A DNA stretch of 53,290 nt from Hylemonella gracilis str. Niagara R (lineage in GTDB: Bacteria > Pseudomonadota > Gammaproteobacteria > Burkholderiales > Burkholderiaceae_C). The translations under genes were made by a program, and so were the position numbers. The notes beneath the pieces were generated by a model that saw nothing but the letters and a program-made list of their open reading frames with translations, was not told where the DNA came from and did no database searches. This document shows positions 45,270 through 53,290 of the stretch, piece after piece. The first letter of the stretch is position 1, and each line of letters opens with the position of its first letter. The stretch is from the NCBI RefSeq assembly GCF_000600295.1, contig NZ_JEMG01000001.1, positions 2,042,746 through 2,096,035 of the forward strand. Reading direction: 5' to 3'.

Positions 45270-46184
45270 ATGAAGGTGGCGGTGATGGGCGCGGGTGCCG
45301 TAGGTTGTTATTACGGGGGCATGCTGGCGCGAGCGGTTCCCGGGGCCGGTCACGCGGTGACATTGATCGCGCGGCCGGCGCATGTGGCAGCCATTGAACG
45401 CGCGGGCCTGCGCCTGGAGACCCAGGGCTTTGACGAGCAGGTGCGCCTGAGCGCCAGCAGCGAGCCTGCCGCCGTCGCCGGTGCTGACCTGGTGCTGTTC
45501 AGCGTCAAGTCCGGCGCGACCGAGGAAGCGGGCGCCTTGATCCGTCCGCACCTGAAACCCGGTGCCTTGCTGCTCTGCCTGCAGAACGGCGTGGACAACG
45601 CCGAGCGCCTGCGTGCGGTGCTGCCGGACCACAGCGTCGCCGCCGCCGTGGTCTACGTGGCCACCGAGATGGCCGGCCCCGGCCATGTGAAACACCATGG
45701 GCGCGGGGAACTGGTGATCGAACCTGCCGCCCGGGCGATTGCACCTGTCTTGATCGCCGCCGGCATCCCGGTGGAGATCAACGACAACGTGCGCGGCGCG
45801 CTCTGGGCCAAGCTCATCCTGAACTGCGCCTACAACGCGCTGTCGGCCATCTCCCGCCGGCCTTATGGCGTGATGGTTCAAGGTGTCGGTGTGAAGGACG
45901 TGATGGCCGACCTGGTGGCCGAATGCCTGGCCGTGGCGGCCGCGGACGGCGTGGTGATTCCCGGGGGCAAGCAGGCCACGGACCTGGCCGTGCGCCGCAT
46001 CGCCGAGACCATGCCAGGCCAGTATTCATCGACCGCCCAGGACCTGATGCGCGGCAAGCCCAGCGAGATCGACCACCTCAACGGCTACGTGGCGCGTCGC
46101 GGCGCGGCCCTGGGCGTGCCCACGCCCGTCAACCGGGCCTTGTGGACGCTGGTCAAGCTGCTGGAAACACAGGTGACTGCATAG
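45270..46184 (+). CDS. panE: 2-dehydropantoate 2-reductase family protein
   Basis: A 304-aa NADP-binding protein with GAGAVGCYYGG at the start, the substrate Lys/Asn region ALWAKLILNCAYNALSAI, and LQNGVDN. It is the ketopantoate reductase (ApbA/PanE) family used in pantothenate/CoA synthesis. Several paralogues with other substrates occur in Burkholderiales, so panE is tentative. It lies 34 nt after the sirtuin gene. Confidence 0.85.
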   Translation: MKVAVMGAGAVGCYYGGMLARAVPGAGHAVTLIARPAHVAAIERAGLRLETQGFDEQVRLSASSEPAAVAGADLVLFSVKSGATEEAGALIRPHLKPGALLLCLQNGVDNAERLRAVLPDHSVAAAVVYVATEMAGPGHVKHHGRGELVIEPAARAIAPVLIAAGIPVEINDNVRGALWAKLILNCAYNALSAISRRPYGVMVQGVGVKDVMADLVAECLAVAAADGVVIPGGKQATDLAVRRIAETMPGQYSSTAQDLMRGKPSEIDHLNGYVARRGAALGVPTPVNRALWTLVKLLETQVTA

Positions 46185-46235
46185 CGAGTCGGCCTGTCGG
46201 ATGATCTGTCGGGTCAACAACGAGGAGACAACGAC

Positions 46236-47153
46236 ATGATGACGGATTTCAAGGACAAGGTGGCCGTGCTGACCGGCGCCGGTTCGGGTTTTGGCCTGGA
46301 ATGTGCCCGCATCGCGGCGCAGCGCGGCATGAGGCTGGTGCTGGTCGATGTGCAGCAGGATGCGCTGGACCGAGCCGTCGAAGAACTGCGCGGCCAGGGC
46401 GTCGAAGTGCTGGCACGCAAGGTGGACGTGTCCGATGCCGCGCAGATGGAGGCTTTGGGGGCAGCCGTGCAGGAGCGCATGGGCGCGCCGCATTTCGTCT
46501 TCAACAACGCGGGCGTGGGCGCGGGCGGACTGGTCTGGGAAAACAGCGTGGCCGATTGGCAGTGGGTGCTGGGCGTCAACCTCTGGGGCGTGATCCATGG
46601 CGTGCGTGTCTTCACGCCCATGATGCTGGAAGCTGCGGGCCGGGACCCGAACTGGCGCGGCCACATCGTCAACACGGCCAGCATGGCGGGCCTGCTGACG
46701 CCGCCGAACATGGGCGTCTACAACGTGAGCAAGCATGCCGTGGTGGCGCTGACGGAAACGCTGTACCAGGATCTGGCGCTGGTCACGGACCAGGTCGGCG
46801 CCTCGGTGCTCTGCCCGTACTTCGTGCCGACGGGCATCAACAGCAGCGAGCGCAACCGCCCTCAGGACCTGGCGGCGGGTCGGGCCACACGCAGCCAGCG
46901 CATCGGCCAGGCCATGAACGACAAGGCGGTCAGCTCGGGCAAGGTGACGGCGGCGCAAGTCGCGGCCCAGGTGTTCGAGGCCGTGGCCAACAACGCCTTC
47001 TACATTTACAGCCACCCGCAGGCGCTGGGCAACGTGCAGCAGCGCATGGAGGCCATCGTGGGCCAGCAGAACCCGCCCGACCCCTTTGCCGCCCGGCCCG
47101 AGGTCGGGGAGAAGCTGCGACAGGAATTGCGCCAGGATTTCCGCGTGTCTTGA
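46236..47153 (+). CDS. Short-chain dehydrogenase/reductase
   Basis: A 305-aa classical SDR: TGAGSGFGLECA, NNAGVGAGG, TASMAGL, YNVSK and a longer C-terminal substrate-binding region. A second ATG at 46239 is possible; AGGAGA lies upstream. Its 3' end is 17 nt from the convergent MHYT-GGDEF-EAL gene. Substrate unknown. Confidence 0.92.
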   Translation: MMTDFKDKVAVLTGAGSGFGLECARIAAQRGMRLVLVDVQQDALDRAVEELRGQGVEVLARKVDVSDAAQMEALGAAVQERMGAPHFVFNNAGVGAGGLVWENSVADWQWVLGVNLWGVIHGVRVFTPMMLEAAGRDPNWRGHIVNTASMAGLLTPPNMGVYNVSKHAVVALTETLYQDLALVTDQVGASVLCPYFVPTGINSSERNRPQDLAAGRATRSQRIGQAMNDKAVSSGKVTAAQVAAQVFEAVANNAFYIYSHPQALGNVQQRMEAIVGQQNPPDPFAARPEVGEKLRQELRQDFRVS

Positions 47154-47170
47154 GACGACCTGTCGCCGGC

Positions 47171-49297
47171 TCAATGCGTGTCGGCCTGGCCAGAACTGGT
47201 CCCGGACCGGCGCGAGAGCCAGTCCGTCAGTGTGGTCACAGGCATGGGGCGCGCGTAGAAATAGCCCTGCAGTTCGTCGCAACCCAGGCCGGCCAGGATG
47301 TCGCGCTGGCCCTCGGTTTCCACGCCTTCGGCCACCACGGTCAGTCCCAACGCGTGGGCCAAGCTGACCACGGCTTGCACGATGGCTCGGGCATCGGCGC
47401 TGTGCTCCAGATCGCGCACGAAGCTCTGGTCGATCTTCAACTGGTCGGCGTCCAACTGGCGCAGGTAGGACAGGCTGGAATAGCCGGTGCCGAAATCGTC
47501 GATGGACAGCTGGATGCCGATCTCACCCAATTGCTCGAAGATACGAAGAGTGTGGCCCGTGTCTTCCATGGCCACGGACTCGGTGACTTCGAAGCTCAGC
47601 AGGGCCGGGTCCAAACCATGCTTGTTCAGCAGCTCGCGGGTGCGTTCCGCCAGATTGGCCTGGCGCAGCTGGTGCACGGAGAGGTTGACAGCCACGGCCA
47701 AGGGTTGACCCTGTTCCCGCCATGCCACGGCCTGAATGCAGGCCTGCTCGATCACCCAGTCGCCCAGGGCGTTGATCAGGCCAAAACGTTCGGCCACCGG
47801 GATGAAAATGCCCGGCCCCAGCAGCCCGCGCTGAGGGTGGCGCCAGCGCGTCAGTGCCTCGACCCCCGTCAGGCTGCCGTCGCGCGCGCTGACCTTGGGC
47901 TGGTAGTGCAGCTCCAGTTCTCCCTCGCGCGTCAGGGCCTGGCGCAGGTCACGCTGCAGCTCCAGCTGTTCCTTGGCGCGTGCGCTCATGTGCGGCTCGT
48001 AGAAGGTGAAGTCTGAGCCGCCGGCGCGCTTGGCCGCGTGCATGGCCGCGTCGGCCTGCACCAGAAGCTGGTCGGCCGCGCCGTCACGCGGGAAGCGGGC
48101 GATGCCGATGGAGCAAGACAGACGTACTTCCTGCGAGCTGCCTTCGTCCCCGCCGCGCACCGGGGCGGACACGTCGTCGATGATGCGGCGCGCGACCCGC
48201 GTGATGGCATCGGCGTCGCCCTGGTTATCCAGCAAGATGACGAATTCGTCGCCGCCGATCCGTGCCACGGCATCGATGGCGCGCAGCTGCGCGGTCAGAC
48301 GGCGCGCCATCTCGCGCAGCACGTCATCGCCGAAGCGGTGGCCGAAGGAATCGTTGACCGGCTTGAAGCCGTCCAGGTCGACGAAGAGCAGGGCGAAACC
48401 ATGGCCGTCGCGTTCGCTGCGCTCGACCGCGAGGCGCAGGCGCTCGTCCAGCATGCGGCGATTGGGCAAACCGGTCAGCCCGTCGCGCAGCGATTGCTCC
48501 TTCAACCGGTTGTTGCTGCTCTTGAGCGAGGCTTCGAGCAGCGCGGTCTGGGTCTGCATGTGCGCGTCGATCATGGAGGTGAGGGTCGCGAGCAGCAGCA
48601 GCACACCGGTGGCTGCGGCGATGACCGCGCTCAGGCCCACGCCGCCCAGTTGATCCGCGCTCAGGCAGATCGACCCCTGGGGGAAGGAGGCCGCCGCCAT
48701 GCCGCTGTAGTGCATGCCGCAGATCGCGGCGCCCATCAGCAGCGCGGCTCCGACCTGGCCCAGGAATGCGCGCCGGCCTTGCAGCTTGCGCAAGCCGAAG
48801 AAGATCAGCAGGGACGCCGCCGAGGCGCCCACGGCAATCACGATGGAGACGGTCACCCAGAGCATCGACCATTGGATGGGCGGTGCCATGACCAAGGCCT
48901 GCATGCCCAGGTAGTGCATGGCGCAGATACCGCCGCCCATGATCAGCGCGCCGCGCGCCAACTGTCCCCAGTTGAGTTCGGCATCGCTGGCGATGTGCAA
49001 GGCCACGCCCGAGGCGGCCACGGCGGCCAGCCAGGACAGGCTGGTGATGCCGTAGTCGTAGCCCACGTCGATGGGCAGGTCCATGGCCAGCATGCCCACG
49101 AAGTGCATGGCCCAGATGCCGGTGCCCATGACGATGGTGCCGCTGAGCCACCAGCCACGGGCCACCGACAGGTGGGGGGTGCGCACGCGGCGCGCGAGGT
49201 CCAGCGCGGTGTAGGAGGCGAAGCTCGCGATCAGGTAAGAAAGCGCCACGACCCAAGGGTCATAGCTGGGCGTGAGCAGATCAGGCGAGGGGAACAT
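47171..49297 (-). CDS. MHYT-GGDEF-EAL cyclic-di-GMP signalling protein
   Basis: A 708-aa membrane signalling protein. Three MHYT-type motifs lie in an N-terminal seven-helix region: AMHFVGM (63-69), AMHYLGM (126-132) and GMHYSGM (194-200). The diguanylate cyclase domain has an intact GGDEF (348-352) and the phosphodiesterase domain an intact EAL (480-482), with FEVTES, DDFGTGYSS and KIDQSFV. It could make or break c-di-GMP; net activity is unknown. The MHYT domain is predicted to bind metal, possibly copper, but this is a family hypothesis. ATG 49297 (MFPSPDLL) is chosen; the open frame extends 15 codons upstream. Confidence 0.94.
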   Translation of the reverse strand: MFPSPDLLTPSYDPWVVALSYLIASFASYTALDLARRVRTPHLSVARGWWLSGTIVMGTGIWAMHFVGMLAMDLPIDVGYDYGITSLSWLAAVAASGVALHIASDAELNWGQLARGALIMGGGICAMHYLGMQALVMAPPIQWSMLWVTVSIVIAVGASAASLLIFFGLRKLQGRRAFLGQVGAALLMGAAICGMHYSGMAAASFPQGSICLSADQLGGVGLSAVIAAATGVLLLLATLTSMIDAHMQTQTALLEASLKSSNNRLKEQSLRDGLTGLPNRRMLDERLRLAVERSERDGHGFALLFVDLDGFKPVNDSFGHRFGDDVLREMARRLTAQLRAIDAVARIGGDEFVILLDNQGDADAITRVARRIIDDVSAPVRGGDEGSSQEVRLSCSIGIARFPRDGAADQLLVQADAAMHAAKRAGGSDFTFYEPHMSARAKEQLELQRDLRQALTREGELELHYQPKVSARDGSLTGVEALTRWRHPQRGLLGPGIFIPVAERFGLINALGDWVIEQACIQAVAWREQGQPLAVAVNLSVHQLRQANLAERTRELLNKHGLDPALLSFEVTESVAMEDTGHTLRIFEQLGEIGIQLSIDDFGTGYSSLSYLRQLDADQLKIDQSFVRDLEHSADARAIVQAVVSLAHALGLTVVAEGVETEGQRDILAGLGCDELQGYFYARPMPVTTLTDWLSRRSGTSSGQADTH

Positions 49298-49510
49298 GGG
49301 AACACCGCGAGCAAAACATACACAAGAAGAGCGCACACCCAAGGCATGGACCTGTATGGACAGCGCTGTCTGATTTTGCCTGCATCAGGGGGAGGCTTTT
49401 GCCCCTTGTTAGGGAAATCCTATGGTTGCTGGATCAAACACGCAGGACCGTGAATATTTCACGCCAGTACTGATTGACAAAAGAACTCAGTGATGGTGGA
49501 TGCTGTTTGT

Positions 49511-49526
49511 GGTCCAGGCCTGGACC
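49511..49526. other. Perfect 16-bp palindrome downstream of codA
   Basis: GGTCCAGGCCTGGACC is a perfect palindrome starting 6 nt beyond the codA stop. No T-run follows, so it may be a hairpin terminator of weak type or a protein-binding site. The rest of the 234-bp gap (49298-49531) shows no gene. Confidence 0.45.
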
Positions 49527-49531
49527 CGGGT

Positions 49532-50821
49532 TCAGGCGCGCAGCCCCGGGGTCAGTGTGAGTGGTGCGCGCCCGGGCAGGCCCAGGCGGGTCTGCTGTTG
49601 CGGGCTTTGCGCCAGCAGCAGGCCCTGGCGCCAGACGCCCAGGCGGGTCGGGCGCAGGCGGATCGCTTCCACCACGTCGCGGGCCTGCAGCAGCAGGAAA
49701 CTGGCGTCGCACCCCGGCGCCAGGCCGTAAGCCGACAGGTGCATGACCTTGGCCGCATTCGTCGTCACGGCCTCGTAGCAGGCGCGCATGCCCGCCTGAC
49801 TGGTCATTTGCGCCACATGCAGGCCCATGTGAGCCACGTCCAGCATGTCGGCGCTACCCAGCGAATACCAGGGGTCCATGACGCAGTCGTGACCAAAGGC
49901 CACGGTCACGCCTGCGGCCATCAGCTCGGGCACGCGGGTCATGCCGCGCCGTTTGGGATAAGTGTCGTGCCGACCCTGCAGGGTGATGTTGATCAGCGGG
50001 TTGGCCACCGCGCTCACGCCACTTTGCGCGATCAACGGAATCAACTTGCTCACGTAGTAGTTGTCCATGCTGTGCATGGAGGTCAGGTGGGAGCCGTTCA
50101 CACGACCTTGCAGGCCCAGGCGCTGGGTCTCATAGGCCAGGGTCTCGATGTGGCGCGACAATGGGTCGTCGGATTCGTCGCAGTGCATGTCCACCAGCAG
50201 GCCGCGCTCGGCGGCGAGTTCGCATAGCAGCTTGACGCTGGCCGCGCCCTCGACCATGGTGCGTTCGAAATGCGGGATCCCACCCACCACCTCCACGCCC
50301 AGGTCCAGCGCGCGTTTGAGGTTGTCTAGACCACCGGGGATACGCAGCACGCCGTCCTGTGGGAAGGCGACCAGCTGCAGGTCGAGGTAAGGCGCTACCC
50401 GTTTCTTGACTTCGAGCATGGCGTGCACGGGCAGCAGGCTGGGGTCGCTGGTGTCCACATGGCTGCGGATGGCCAGCAGACCTTGGGCCACGGCCCAGTC
50501 GCAATATGCCAGCGCCCGTTCGACCAGGGCTTCCCCGGTCAACAGCGGCTTGAGTTCACCCCAGAGGGCGATGCCCTCCAGCAGCGTGCCGCTGGCGTTG
50601 ACCCGGGGCAGACCGTAGGACAGCGTGGCATCCATGTGGAAATGCGGGTCCACGAAGGGGGGCGAGAGCAGCCAACCCTGGGCGTCGACCGTTTCTTTCG
50701 CGGGCGCCTGGTCTGTGCTCAGGCCTTCCCGGACCTCGACGATCTTGCCGTTCTGCACGGCCACGGACATGTTCTGGCGCCCGTCGGGCAGGCAAGCATG
50801 GGTGATGAGTAGATCAAGCAT
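49532..50821 (-). CDS. codA: Cytosine deaminase
   Basis: A 429-aa amidohydrolase. The metal and catalytic residues align in order and spacing with E. coli CodA: His60 and His62 (DPHFHMD), His213 and Glu216 (DMHCDESDD), His245 (GSHLTSMHS), and Asp312 (GHDCVMDPW). It deaminates cytosine to uracil and may accept related hydroxypyrimidines. It sits directly downstream of the nucleobase ABC transporter genes on the same strand, an arrangement that suggests uptake followed by deamination. Confidence 0.93.
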   Translation of the reverse strand: MLDLLITHACLPDGRQNMSVAVQNGKIVEVREGLSTDQAPAKETVDAQGWLLSPPFVDPHFHMDATLSYGLPRVNASGTLLEGIALWGELKPLLTGEALVERALAYCDWAVAQGLLAIRSHVDTSDPSLLPVHAMLEVKKRVAPYLDLQLVAFPQDGVLRIPGGLDNLKRALDLGVEVVGGIPHFERTMVEGAASVKLLCELAAERGLLVDMHCDESDDPLSRHIETLAYETQRLGLQGRVNGSHLTSMHSMDNYYVSKLIPLIAQSGVSAVANPLINITLQGRHDTYPKRRGMTRVPELMAAGVTVAFGHDCVMDPWYSLGSADMLDVAHMGLHVAQMTSQAGMRACYEAVTTNAAKVMHLSAYGLAPGCDASFLLLQARDVVEAIRLRPTRLGVWRQGLLLAQSPQQQTRLGLPGRAPLTLTPGLRA

Positions 50822-50901
50822 GGGCGGCGTCGGGTTTGTTCAAGACAAGAGTGCCGCGAGCGCCTGAACTTGGTTTTTCGCGGTGCGTATGGATGCAAGG
50901 A

Positions 50902-51825
50902 TCATCGTTCCCCCTTGCGGTAGGGCTTCATCAACGCCTGCGGATAGGCCGCCTTGCGCGCGACCAGCACCAGCGCGAGGATGGACAGCGCGTAGGGCAG
51001 CATCAGGTAGAGCTGGTAGGGCAGCCAGGCGTCGCCTGATTGCTGCAGGCGCAGTTGCAGTGCATCGAAGAATGCGAAGAGCAGCGCGCCCAGCAGGGCC
51101 TTGCCGGGTTTCCACGAGGCGAAGACGACCAGGGCTACGCAGATCCAGCCTCGGCCGTTGACCATGTTGAAGTAGAAGGCGTTGAAGGCGGACAGGGTGA
51201 GGAAAGCGCCGGCCACGCCCATCAGCGCCGAGCCCGCCACGATGGCGCCCGTGCGCACTGCGACGACCGGGATACCCTGGCCTTCGGCCGCCTGCGGGTT
51301 CTCGCCGCACATGCGCAGGGCCAGGCCCAGGGGCGTGCGGTACAGCAGGTAGGCCAGCACGGGCACGAGCACCAGGGCCAGCAAGGTCAGCGGCGTCTGC
51401 GTCGACAGGACGGGGATCTGCCCGAGCAGGGCCCAGTCCTGCATGGGGCCGAAGGGTGTCACCGTGGGCGGCGTGCTGACCTGCGGAAAACTCACGCGGT
51501 AAGCGAAATAGCTCAGGGCCGTGGCCAGCAAGGTGATGCCCAGGCCCGAGACATGCTGCGACAGCGCGAGCCCCACGGTGAGCGCGGCGTGCAGCAGGCC
51601 GAAGACCGCACCCGTCAGCGCCGCCACGAGCACGCCCGTCCAGAGTGATGCGCCCAGGTAGACGGCCAGCCAGCCTGTGAAGGCGCCAGCGACCAGGATG
51701 CCTTCGATGCCCAGGTTGAGCACGCCCGCGCGTTCGCACAGCAGCACGCCCAGGGTGCCGAGGATGAGCGGCGTGCCGATGCGCAGCACCGCGCTCCAGA
51801 AGTCGGGGGTGGCCAGAATGTCCAT
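50902..51825 (-). CDS. ABC transporter permease, BmpA/nucleoside type (second permease)
   Basis: A 307-aa membrane protein starting MDILATPDFWSAVLRIGTPL. The block GVLNLGIEGILVAGAF and GRGWICVALVVFASWKP is the family signature (YufQ/NupQ type). The start lies 2 nt after the upstream permease's stop. With the other permease and the ATPase it forms an importer for nucleosides or nucleobases; no substrate-binding lipoprotein gene is in view. Confidence 0.92.
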   Translation of the reverse strand: MDILATPDFWSAVLRIGTPLILGTLGVLLCERAGVLNLGIEGILVAGAFTGWLAVYLGASLWTGVLVAALTGAVFGLLHAALTVGLALSQHVSGLGITLLATALSYFAYRVSFPQVSTPPTVTPFGPMQDWALLGQIPVLSTQTPLTLLALVLVPVLAYLLYRTPLGLALRMCGENPQAAEGQGIPVVAVRTGAIVAGSALMGVAGAFLTLSAFNAFYFNMVNGRGWICVALVVFASWKPGKALLGALLFAFFDALQLRLQQSGDAWLPYQLYLMLPYALSILALVLVARKAAYPQALMKPYRKGER

Positions 51826-51827
51826 TG

Positions 51828-53003
51828 TCAGCCCCCACGCTCCCCCACTGCGTGTGGGTCGCTGCCCCCACTCGCAGGCTTGTCCTGCGCTTTGCTCGGG
51901 GTGGGGTTTCGCAGGCCTTGGGACGGCCCGGCGGCGCTCAACATCTTCCAGCGGATTCGGTACTGCGCGAAGAGCGCCGCGACCAGCACGGCCAGCAGCG
52001 AGGTCGCGACCATCACGTCGGCGATGTAGGTGGGCACGGCGATCGCGCGGCTCATGCTGTCGGCGCCCACCAGCACGCCCGCGACGAACAGGCTGGCGGC
52101 CAGCACGCCCAGCGGGTGCAGGCCCGCCAGCATGGCGATCACGATGCCGCTGTAGCCGTAGCCGGGCGACATGTCGAGCGTGACGTAGCCGGTGCGGCCC
52201 GCGACCTCGATGGCGCCGGCCAGGCCCGCGAGCGCACCCGAGAGCAGGGCGGTCAACACCACGGTGCGCGTGACGCGCACACCCGCGAAGGCCGCGGCAC
52301 GCGAATTGGCGCCGACGGCGCGGATGTCGAAGCCCGGCGCGGTGTGCTTGAAGAACACCCAGACCAGCAGGGCCAGGGCCGCAGCAAACAGCAGGCCGGT
52401 GTGGGCGCGGGTCTGAGGAATCAGTTTGGCCAGTTCCAGCTCGCCCTGCAGCGAGACACTCTGCGGCCAGCCCAGCGCCAGCGGGTCTTTCATGGGGCCG
52501 TCGAGCAGGGCCGAAACGCCCAGCAGCACGATGAAGTTCAACAGCAGGGTGGTGACGACCTCGTCCACGCCCAGCCGGTTCTTCAGCAGCGCGGGGCCGA
52601 GCAGCAGCAGGGCGCCTGCCAGCGCCGCCGCGAGCAGCATCAGGGGAAACAGCAACCACGGTGACAGATCAAAACCCGTGCCGCCGTGCAGGCCGCCGAC
52701 GGCAACCGCCGCCAGCGCGCCGGCATAGAGCTGGCCTTCGGCGCCGATGTTGAACAGCCGTGCCTTGAAGGCGACGGTGACGGACAGGCCGGTAAGGATC
52801 AGCGGGATCGCGCGTGTCAGGGTCTCGCTCCATGCGAAGACCGAACCGAACGCGCCCTTGAACAGCAGGCCGAAGGTCTGCGCCACCGGCGCGTCGGCCC
52901 AGAGCACCAGCAGGCTGCTGACCCCCAGGGTGAAGGCGATGGCGGCGCCGGGGGCCAGCACCAGGGCAAGGGCTGAGGCCTGGTTGCGTTTTTCCAGCCT
53001 CAT
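51828..53003 (-). CDS. ABC transporter permease, BmpA/nucleoside type (first permease)
   Basis: A 391-aa membrane protein. The blocks FKARLFNIGAEGQLYAGALA, GVDEVVTTLLLNFI and YGYSGIVIAMLAGLHPLGVL identify YufP/NupP-type permeases. The end departs from the family: the last residues (about 370-391, ending PHAVGERGG) are encoded by a palindromic repeat at 51831-51870, which supplies the tail just before the stop. The start overlaps the ATPase stop (ATGA). Confidence 0.92.
   Translation of the reverse strand: MRLEKRNQASALALVLAPGAAIAFTLGVSSLLVLWADAPVAQTFGLLFKGAFGSVFAWSETLTRAIPLILTGLSVTVAFKARLFNIGAEGQLYAGALAAVAVGGLHGGTGFDLSPWLLFPLMLLAAALAGALLLLGPALLKNRLGVDEVVTTLLLNFIVLLGVSALLDGPMKDPLALGWPQSVSLQGELELAKLIPQTRAHTGLLFAAALALLVWVFFKHTAPGFDIRAVGANSRAAAFAGVRVTRTVVLTALLSGALAGLAGAIEVAGRTGYVTLDMSPGYGYSGIVIAMLAGLHPLGVLAASLFVAGVLVGADSMSRAIAVPTYIADVMVATSLLAVLVAALFAQYRIRWKMLSAAGPSQGLRNPTPSKAQDKPASGGSDPHAVGERGG
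51831..51870. repeat. CCCCCACGCT-hairpin-CGCTGCCCCC repeat, copy A
   Basis: Box CCCCCACGCT, then stem CCCAC with loop and GTGGG, then CGCTGCCCCC. It lies inside the 3' end of a permease gene. Copy B at 53268-53290 shares the first box but has stem CCCCGC around TGC, so the stem sequence varies while staying self-complementary. Confidence 0.65.
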
Positions 53004-53290
53004 GTCGCGGTGCTCTCCGGCGTCACGCCGGCCATGGCCAGGCCGATGGCCTCGCGTGTCCAGTCTTCGGTGGGCCGGGCCTCGCTCAGGCGGCCCGCGT
53101 GCATCACGGCCACGCGGTCGCCCAGGGTCAGTACCTCGTCCAGATCGTCGGAGATCAGCAGCACGGCCGCGCCCGCGTCACGGGCGGCGACGAGCTGGTC
53201 GTGCACGTAGGCGACCGCGCCGATGTCCAGGCCCCAGGTGGGTTGGTGGGCGACGATGAGAACCGGGACCCCCACGCTCCCCGCTGCGCG
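53000..53290 (-). CDS. ABC transporter ATP-binding protein, nucleoside type (C-terminal end, truncated by window)
   Basis: The last about 96 residues of a two-domain RbsA/YufO-like ATPase. Visible are LIVAHQPTWGLDIGA (the usual second-domain Walker B/D-loop variant), LLISDDLDEVLTLGDRVAVM and the C-terminus. Walker A, the first ATPase domain and the signature lie outside the window. The codons just before the visible block are written in the CCCCCACGCT repeat (copy B), in frame. The stop overlaps the permease start. Confidence 0.85.
   Translation of the reverse strand, partial: RAAGSVGVPVLIVAHQPTWGLDIGAVAYVHDQLVAARDAGAAVLLISDDLDEVLTLGDRVAVMHAGRLSEARPTEDWTREAIGLAMAGVTPESTAT
53268..53290. repeat. 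CCCCCACGCT-type repeat, copy B (cut by window end)
   Basis: CCCCCACGCTCCCCGCTGCG matches the first half of copy A (51831-51870) with a one-base length change. It lies in frame inside the ATPase gene; the right half is beyond the window. Confidence 0.6.

Noticed and set aside
46301-48016. 571-aa plus-strand frame bridging two genes
   Set aside because: It runs through an SDR gene in the wrong frame and then antisense to the EAL domain; both real genes have intact motifs.

Overview
The window is GC-rich and densely coded, with short intergenic gaps and many overlapping start and stop codons. Gene content points to a betaproteobacterium, most likely Burkholderiales of the Comamonadaceae type: the yciB-bolA-ppiC order, Liv-type ABC transporter beside an acyl-CoA synthetase, a large beta-oxidation cluster, and an arsR-arsN2-arsI-arsC-arsC-acr3 operon. 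This placement is an inference from gene content, not from a phylogenetic marker. No rRNA, tRNA, CRISPR array, transposase or integrase was seen.

Layout. (1) 1-3.1 kb: the 3' end of a giant CdiA/filamentous-haemagglutinin exoprotein whose C-terminal domain looks like a serine lipase, followed with a 4-nt overlap by a small lipoprotein that is the likely immunity protein. Next to it lies a diverged duplicate of the 3' end of the adjacent U32-peptidase gene, probably a recombination scar. (2) 3.3-9.4 kb, minus strand: rlhA-like U32 protein, PpiC isomerase, BolA, YciB, MsrB and SelO. (3) 9.4-12.95 kb: an arsenic operon. (4) 13.1-20.2 kb: acyl-CoA synthetase and a five-gene branched-chain-type ABC importer. 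(5) 20.2-24.45 kb, minus strand: a bufferin (DUF2282) RiPP operon with MNIO enzyme, partner protein and DoxX, followed by a chemoreceptor. (6) 24.7-32.6 kb, plus strand: SigF-type ECF sigma factor, its NrsF anti-sigma, and a copper-resistance set (Cys/His-rich exported protein, CopA, CopB, CopI-like cupredoxin, DUF411 protein, Cu P1B-ATPase). (7) 32.7-42.6 kb: fatty-acid beta-oxidation genes. (8) 42.8-47.2 kb: exonuclease I, sirtuin, ketopantoate reductase-like protein, SDR. (9) 47.2-53.3 kb, minus strand: an MHYT-GGDEF-EAL protein, cytosine deaminase, and a BmpA-type nucleobase/nucleoside ABC transporter that runs off the end.

How the parts connect. The strongest systems-level signal is the copper/bufferin module. 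The 252-bp gap between the bufferin precursor and sigF carries two perfect copies, one per strand, of GTAACC-N16-CGAA, which I recall as the Caulobacter SigF promoter. The sigma factor therefore probably drives both the bufferin operon and its own operon, and the copper genes begin only 50 bp after nrsF. The arsenic operon can extrude arsenite, reduce arsenate and demethylate trivalent organoarsenicals, and may read through into selO and msrB.

Repeats. Several intergenic palindromic elements were found. One occurs three times (7.2, 39.3 and 42.7 kb) with a conserved core but different, self-complementary outer arms. Others sit at 36.1, 44.3, 51.8 and 53.3 kb, the last two inside ABC-transporter genes.
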